Assembly (NCBI RefSeq): GCF_900112375.1
Contig: NZ_FOLS01000011.1
Coordinates: 1 to 64,000, forward strand
DNA length: 64,000 bases
From: Pseudomonas citronellolis
GTDB taxonomy: Bacteria > Pseudomonadota > Gammaproteobacteria > Pseudomonadales > Pseudomonadaceae
Direction: 5' to 3'
Shown: piece by piece, positions 63,968-64,000 of the stretch
How the letters are laid out: each line of letters begins with the position of its first letter
How positions within the stretch are numbered: position 1 is the stretch's first letter
Program-made: the position numbers and the translations under genes
Notes under the pieces: generated by a model
Database searches by the model: none
Told to the model about the DNA's origin: nothing
The model's input: the letters and a program-made list of their open reading frames with translations, nothing else

Positions 63968-64000
63968 TTACTGGAGGATGAGCACGCTGCGGACGGGGCG
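63968..64000 (-). CDS. second DGR target, C-terminal end only
   Basis: At the window edge the last residues of another leftward gene are visible: RPVRSVLILQ then TAA. Bases 63987-64000 equal the first 14 plus-strand bases of the template and VR1, with the repeat boundary at the same point (CGCAG). The following tail differs from target 1 (SVLILQ versus KFI). It is thus a separate gene ending in a second variable repeat, 119 bp upstream of target 1. Confidence 0.72.
   Translation of the reverse strand, partial: RPVRSVLILQ

Overview
The window is a high-GC gammaproteobacterial chromosome segment that reads as Pseudomonas. The evidence is an oprH-phoP-phoQ operon, a PcpS-type phosphopantetheinyl transferase, CyaB with a MASE2 domain, MvaU, PA2778/PA2779-family proteins, and the thrS-infC-rpmI-rplT-pheS-pheT-ihfA translation cluster. 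Gene order matches P. aeruginosa only in blocks that are joined differently, so a relative (for example the P. citronellolis/P. nitroreducens side of the genus) is more likely than P. aeruginosa. The species is an inference.

Layout. 1-4500: OprD-type porin, pcpS, a dienelactone hydrolase, a PL7 alginate lyase and an MltB-type transglycosylase. 4504-7557: repeats, a four-fold PhoP box and oprH-phoP-phoQ. 7902-10548: an AraC regulator divergent from dctA, with a sigma-54 promoter and upstream palindromes. 10967-21586: adenylate cyclase CyaB, an HD hydrolase, a LuxR regulator, a permease/P1-peptidase pair, sulfate-binding protein, SstT, a DapF-like protein lacking both expected catalytic cysteines, and a urea transporter. 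22242-30642: the glyoxylate-to-pyruvate cluster gcl-hyi-glxR-ttuD-pyk with a divergent LysR regulator and a GlcG-like gene. 30927-37958: TetR, MoaA, a solute-binding protein, the PA2779/PA2778 pair, an FNT channel and a PuuB-like oxidase. 38143-43696: two tRNA-Val genes, a very small Gly/His-rich lipoprotein, a GAF-GGDEF-EAL protein, mvaU and a hydrolase. 43920-51200: the translation cluster. Intergenic spaces are filled with several families of short inverted repeats.

51286-64000 is the end of a prophage integrated beside tRNA-Pro(GGG). All its genes run leftward, tightly overlapped: integrase, excisionase-like protein, many small phage genes, a SNF2-type helicase, a PD-(D/E)XK-like nuclease, a DNA methyltransferase, an Rmf/CrpP-like protein, and finally a complete diversity-generating retroelement (DGR).

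The DGR is the main discovery. It holds a reverse transcriptase with the GNLSSQ motif, a 100-bp template repeat lying 5 nt from the RT start codon, an Avd-like accessory gene, and a target gene whose 3' end carries a 100-bp variable repeat. Template and variable repeat differ at 9 positions, and all 9 are adenines in the template; none of the 75 non-adenine positions differs. This is the signature of adenine-specific mutagenic retrohoming. A second target gene begins at the window edge and ends with the same repeat terminus, so one template appears to feed at least two variable proteins.
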